Assembly (NCBI GenBank): GCA_028696285.1
Contig: JAQVHJ010000140.1
Location: 1 to 6,596 of the forward strand
Reading direction: 5' to 3'
DNA from: a bacterium
Lineage (GTDB): Bacteria; AUK180; JAQVHJ01
Length of the DNA stretch: 6,596 nucleotides
The notes beneath the pieces were generated by a model, which was not told the origin of the DNA, made no database searches, and saw nothing but the letters and a program-made list of their open reading frames with translations. Made by a program: the position numbers and the translations under genes. Each line of letters begins with the position of its first letter. The stretch's first letter is position 1. This document shows positions 4,197 through 6,596 of this stretch, in pieces.

Positions 4197-5486
4197 ATGG
4201 AGAATTTAAAGGAAATTATAACATACAGTTTAGATAATCCTGAGGAACTTGAGGATTTATACAGAAAAAATACAGATGAGTTTAAGTCGATCATTTCGGA
4301 ATTATATTCGGAATCTCCGGATGTCCCGGTTCTGAAGTTCTGGTATTTCCGTCTTAATTATATTCCCAAGCCTGAGCCTTCGGATGGAACCGAGAAGGTT
4401 CCTTCGGGTGGTTTTATCAGTGAAGGGTGGCTGATTGCTATTTTAATAGCGATAAGCGGATTGCTTCTGAATCTCCCGTCGATCTTTCTGAAGATTGATC
4501 CGGAACTGTTCTATGTACGTTACTCAATCCCGGTCAGCTTAGGGGTGTTGGCGGTATATCTTATTTATAAACTGAAACCGACCAAGGATATTATTATTTA
4601 TCAGGGAATAATTTTTGTTATGAGTATTTTAATACTTCATACGATAAATACAGAGACAGATAGTCAGACGGATGTTCTTGCAATCTTGCACCTGCCTTTT
4701 CTGCTATGGGGTTTTATCCAGCTTAATTTTATAAACCGTGAAATTTTCAATGTTGACAAGGGTATCGGGTATCTTAAATTGAACGGAGAAGCAGTAGTTT
4801 ATATAGGTGTGATCGCGATTGCTATGCAGATATTCAATCTTCTTGTAATGGCATTATTTTCATTTCTTGTGGATGATTTCATTGAATTTTACATCAAGCA
4901 TATTCTTGTATTCTATATTGCCGGGATAATCCTTGCCGGCGCCGCCCTGACCCTGCGTGAGATAAAGGCGGTAAAACTGATTGCCCCGATCATTTCAAAG
5001 ATATTCAGTCCTATGGTCCTGAGCGTGGTCGTGGTCTTTCTGGTTAATTATCTTTTTTCAAAGAATAATCCGTTTACCGACAGGGATTTCCTGATTATTT
5101 TCAATTTTATACTTGTGATAGTTCTTCTGATAATAATTTATGCCCTGGTTGAAAGGCCTGACGATTCAGACTGGAACCTGTTCGATTACTTCAATTCATC
5201 ATTGATATTCCTTACGATTATAATAGACCTGATTGCATTATCCGCAATTATCTTCCGATTATCCTGGTACGGATTCACACCGAACAGGATAACGGTCTTG
5301 GTAATGAATATCCTTATACTGTCTAACCTGATTCTGCTCATGTATCATTACATTAAATTCTTCAGGAAGAAAACACGGATCAAATCCATTAAACGCGATG
5401 TTGTAATTTTTATACCTGTCTATACCGCATGGACATTTATTGTCGTTTTTATCTTCCCGTTTATCCTGAATGATTTCCCCACATAA
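4197..5486 (+). CDS. DUF4153-like polytopic membrane protein
   Basis: From ATG 4197 the protein has 429 residues. An N-terminal soluble segment (about 1-75: NLKEIITYSLDNPEELEDLYRKN, then FWYFRL) is followed by about 11 hydrophobic helices. They lie near 78-97, 109-125, 132-149, 160-178, 200-225, 236-253, 271-287, 298-318, 334-353, 365-386 and 402-424. The segment before helix 10, SWYGFTPNR (356-364), matches the YGxTPNR motif typical of DUF4153 proteins. I know of no enzymatic function for the family; these are integral inner-membrane proteins. The N-terminal LEDLYR segment followed by FWxxRL recalls other DUF4153 members, supporting 4197 as the true start. The frame stays open upstream to a TTG at 4098, which would add 33 residues but would overlap the promoter. 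It stands alone, with gene-free DNA on both sides. Confidence 0.75.
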   Translation: MENLKEIITYSLDNPEELEDLYRKNTDEFKSIISELYSESPDVPVLKFWYFRLNYIPKPEPSDGTEKVPSGGFISEGWLIAILIAISGLLLNLPSIFLKIDPELFYVRYSIPVSLGVLAVYLIYKLKPTKDIIIYQGIIFVMSILILHTINTETDSQTDVLAILHLPFLLWGFIQLNFINREIFNVDKGIGYLKLNGEAVVYIGVIAIAMQIFNLLVMALFSFLVDDFIEFYIKHILVFYIAGIILAGAALTLREIKAVKLIAPIISKIFSPMVLSVVVVFLVNYLFSKNNPFTDRDFLIIFNFILVIVLLIIIYALVERPDDSDWNLFDYFNSSLIFLTIIIDLIALSAIIFRLSWYGFTPNRITVLVMNILILSNLILLMYHYIKFFRKKTRIKSIKRDVVIFIPVYTAWTFIVVFIFPFILNDFPT

Positions 5487-5540
5487 ATCATGGTAAGTTA
5501 AACTGAAAATAATGAATGTTTTATAAATATTGATACTTCA

Positions 5541-5558
5541 CCGTGCTTAAAACCACGG
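5541..5558 (+). terminator. Hairpin downstream of the membrane-protein gene, related to the composite-element hairpins
   Basis: CCGTG (5541-5545) pairs with CACGG (5554-5558). Inside, TT (5547-5548) pairs with AA (5551-5552) around an AA loop, with one C-C mismatch. The stem centre and the preceding AT-rich ATACTTCA resemble the hairpins of copies A-C. It lies about 55 bases after the stop codon but has no U-tract directly after it, so termination is possible rather than clear. Confidence 0.4.
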
Positions 5559-5733
5559 CCTACAAACATAAAAAGAATAAATTGATTTCGAAACGTTTTT
5601 TTTGTACGAATCACGTTTTATTCAATATAGTTTGCGGCTAACCGGGCTTCCGGGGAGTGAAACCATAAAGGATTTACCCTGAAATGGAAGCTCTTACCGT
5701 GTTGTATCAGTTGATTGTAATACCAATCTTACC

Positions 5734-5775
5734 GTTGATTGTTTACCTTTAACTGTTAACTATTTACCTGGAACT
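5734..5775 (+). repeat. Heptamer array, GTTnACC/GTTAACT type, six units
   Basis: Six contiguous units: GTTGATT, GTTTACC, TTTAACT, GTTAACT, ATTTACC and TGGAACT. The period is exactly 7 although the units have diverged. They belong to the same loose GTTnnCC family as the arrays at 5987 (reverse strand) and 6358. Confidence 0.6.
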
Positions 5776-5836
5776 GATTATTTTGAAGTAATAATTTCAA
5801 ACGCTACGGGTTAACGCCATTAACCTCTACGAAAAG

Positions 5837-5983
5837 GGTGCCGGCCGAGGAGTTAGGAGTCGTAATCATTACATTATTATTTAAGCATTGCAATTGTTTT
5901 TCTGAACTTCGCAACATGTTATTTGTATATATCTACCCCGGTCTGAAGACCGGGGTTACTAATCATCATATCCTGAAGGATTT
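5837..5983 (+). repeat. Composite box-heptamer-hairpin element, copy B
   Basis: GGTGCCGGCC (5837-5846) is followed after GA by a different heptamer dimer, GGAGTTA and GGAGTCG (5849-5862). GAACTTC follows (5904-5910). A hairpin ACCCCGGTCT / AGACCGGGGT (5935-5944 and 5947-5956) has a perfect 10-bp stem and a GA loop. CTGAAGGATTT ends it (5973-5983). The spacer between heptamers and GAACTTC is shorter than in copies A and C. Confidence 0.75.
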
Positions 5984-5986
5984 TTA

Positions 5987-6014
5987 AGTAAACGGTGAAC
6001 GGTGAACGGTGGCC
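5987..6014 (-). repeat. Heptamer array, left arm of an inverted pair
   Basis: Four units on the + strand: AGTAAAC, GGTGAAC, GGTGAAC and GGTGGCC. Read on the minus strand these are GGCCACC, GTTCACC, GTTCACC and GTTTACT, unit for unit the same as the array at 6358-6385 with five differences in 28 bases. Confidence 0.8.
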
Positions 6015-6025
6015 GGAATAAATCA

Positions 6026-6056
6026 GTTCGAGTTCGAGTTTCAAGTTCGAGTTTAA
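6026..6056 (+). repeat. GTTCGA short tandem repeat
   Basis: Units GTTCGA, GTTCGA, GTTTCAA, GTTCGA and GTTTAA in tandem, 6 or 7 bases each. It lies between the left heptamer array and composite copy C. Confidence 0.75.
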
Positions 6057-6066
6057 GATAGGATAG

Positions 6067-6214
6067 GGTGCCGGCCCATGACATATGACATGAAAAATAT
6101 TTTATATGTTATTGTTAAATATAATTACATTCTTAAAAATAAATTTGCATATATATATTTGAACTTCTCTTTAATTATCTTTTGATATTACCGCCCACCA
6201 TTGAAATGGTGGGC
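6067..6214 (+). repeat. Composite box-heptamer-hairpin element, copy C
   Basis: GGTGCCGGCC (6067-6076), then ATGACAT twice (6078-6091), GAAAAATAT and an AT-rich segment parallel to copy A, GAACTTC (6161-6167), and a hairpin GCCCACCATT / AATGGTGGGC (6193-6202 and 6205-6214) with a perfect 10-bp stem and a GA loop. The stem sequence is unlike that of copies A and B, yet stem length, loop size and position are kept. Downstream ATTACTACGGGATT may correspond to the TTACT...GGATTT tail of copies A and B. Confidence 0.78.
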
Positions 6215-6357
6215 TAAAAGCGTTCTATTACTACGGGATTGAAAAATATTTAATTCATAAAAATCTCAGAAATAGAAATCGTAATAGAAATAGATAGTGA
6301 TGTTGGCATGTAATACTTGTATTAAATAACGTTTACGAAGTAAACTCTACTCCTACC

Positions 6358-6385
6358 GGTTACCGTTCCCCGTTCCCCGTTTACC
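6358..6385 (+). repeat. Heptamer array, right arm of an inverted pair
   Basis: Four contiguous units: GGTTACC, GTTCCCC, GTTCCCC and GTTTACC. It is the inverted counterpart of the array at 5987-6014. The two central units carry the same change relative to that array, which suggests homogenisation of neighbouring units. Confidence 0.8.
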
Positions 6386-6392
6386 ATTTATA

Positions 6393-6421
6393 TTGATTTT
6401 TTTTGAAAATAATGTTATATT
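6393..6421 (+). promoter_or_regulatory. Probable promoter of the methyltransferase gene
   Basis: TTGATT (6393-6398) and TATATT (6416-6421) with a 17-base spacer make a moderate sigma-70 match. The region is very AT-rich, so other pairings such as TTGAAA at 6403 are possible. The leader would be about 40 bases and has no strong ribosome-binding site. Confidence 0.45.
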
Positions 6422-6469
6422 ATATATTGTAAAAATTTAAAAACCCTTGTTTAGGGATTGGATAAAAAA

Positions 6470-6596
6470 ATGACGAAACAATGGTATAAGAAATTATTTG
6501 AGAATTATTCTCTGAGGTATCAGGAGGAACCGTATGTTCACTGGACTTTGCAGGAAGTCGAATTCATTGAGAAGGAGATTGGTTTTAATAAGGGCA
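6470..6596 (+). CDS. Probable class I SAM-dependent methyltransferase, N-terminal fragment (cut by window edge)
   Basis: ATG at 6470 opens a frame that runs out of the window after 42 codons. The visible protein (WYKKLFENYSLRYQEEP, then TLQEVEFIEKEIGFNKG) has the layout of the first residues of many class I methyltransferases. In these, a W[YF]xxLFxxxYLxxY lead and a helix ending in VxFIxxxLxLxxG come just before the glycine-rich SAM-binding loop. That loop itself would lie beyond the window, so the call rests on the lead segment only. No substrate can be inferred. Only a weak GGAT-like ribosome-binding site precedes it. The start looks right because upstream DNA is AT-rich, non-coding and contains a plausible promoter. 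Confidence 0.65.
   Translation, partial: MTKQWYKKLFENYSLRYQEEPYVHWTLQEVEFIEKEIGFNKG

Larger units (their letters stand above)
5487..6469. other. Gene-free repeat-rich spacer between membrane protein and methyltransferase
   Basis: Nearly 1 kb without a supportable gene on either strand. It contains a lone hairpin, a GTTnACC heptamer array, two box-heptamer-hairpin elements, an inverted pair of four-unit heptamer arrays, a GTTCGA array and the promoter of the last gene. In 5560-5733 I see only a T-run (5596-5603) and nothing else nameable. Confidence 0.75.

Overview
The window looks like an accessory, repeat-rich stretch of an AT-rich bacterial chromosome. Two promoter-like sites near the sigma-70 consensus (2517-2545 and 4129-4157) and purine-rich ribosome-binding sites before 2576 and 4197 indicate a bacterium using ordinary sigma-70 initiation. 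The intergenic repeat style and the DUF4153-type membrane protein resemble the Bacteroidota/Chlorobi-Ignavibacteria group. That placement is an impression, not a demonstrated assignment. All supported genes are on the + strand.

Left part (1-2156): the 3' part of a DUF5655 protein, whose PD-(D/E)XK nuclease core lies mostly upstream of the window. Next come a 52-residue small Cys-rich (zinc-ribbon-like) protein and, 17 bases later, a TIGR02391 protein with an RxxxxH motif of the HEPN ribonuclease/abortive-infection type. An orphan winged-helix fragment follows, with no ATG in its frame; it probably is the tail of a lost AlbA_2/RecG-like or Fic protein. This mix resembles a decaying defence island.

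Middle (2157-4196): a repeat-laden spacer, then a promoter and two overlapping ORFs that together make one membrane-anchored Cas4-like PD-(D/E)XK nuclease. The first ORF has the N-terminal Cys, the GxxxH motif and a membrane helix. The second has a membrane helix, GKPD, ExK, QxxxY and the C-terminal three-Cys cluster. The stop codon of the second ORF is supplied by a repeat unit. About 840 bases of gene-free repeats follow.

Right part (4197-6596): a DUF4153-like polytopic membrane protein of about 11 helices, started by a perfect consensus promoter and a good ribosome-binding site. Another gene-free stretch of nearly 1 kb follows, and then the first 42 codons of a likely SAM-dependent methyltransferase.

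The most unusual content is the intergenic DNA. A recurring box, GGTGCCGGCC, is followed by a dimer of 7-base units. The units differ between copies but always keep the 7-base period, and in one class they are the reverse complement of the other. Two copies continue for about 145 bases into a GAACTTC motif and a hairpin; a third does so over a shorter spacer. The hairpin stems differ completely in sequence yet remain perfectly or nearly perfectly paired. Separate 7-base-period arrays, one pair of them in inverted orientation, fill the rest. I found no CRISPR array, tRNA, rRNA or intact transposase.
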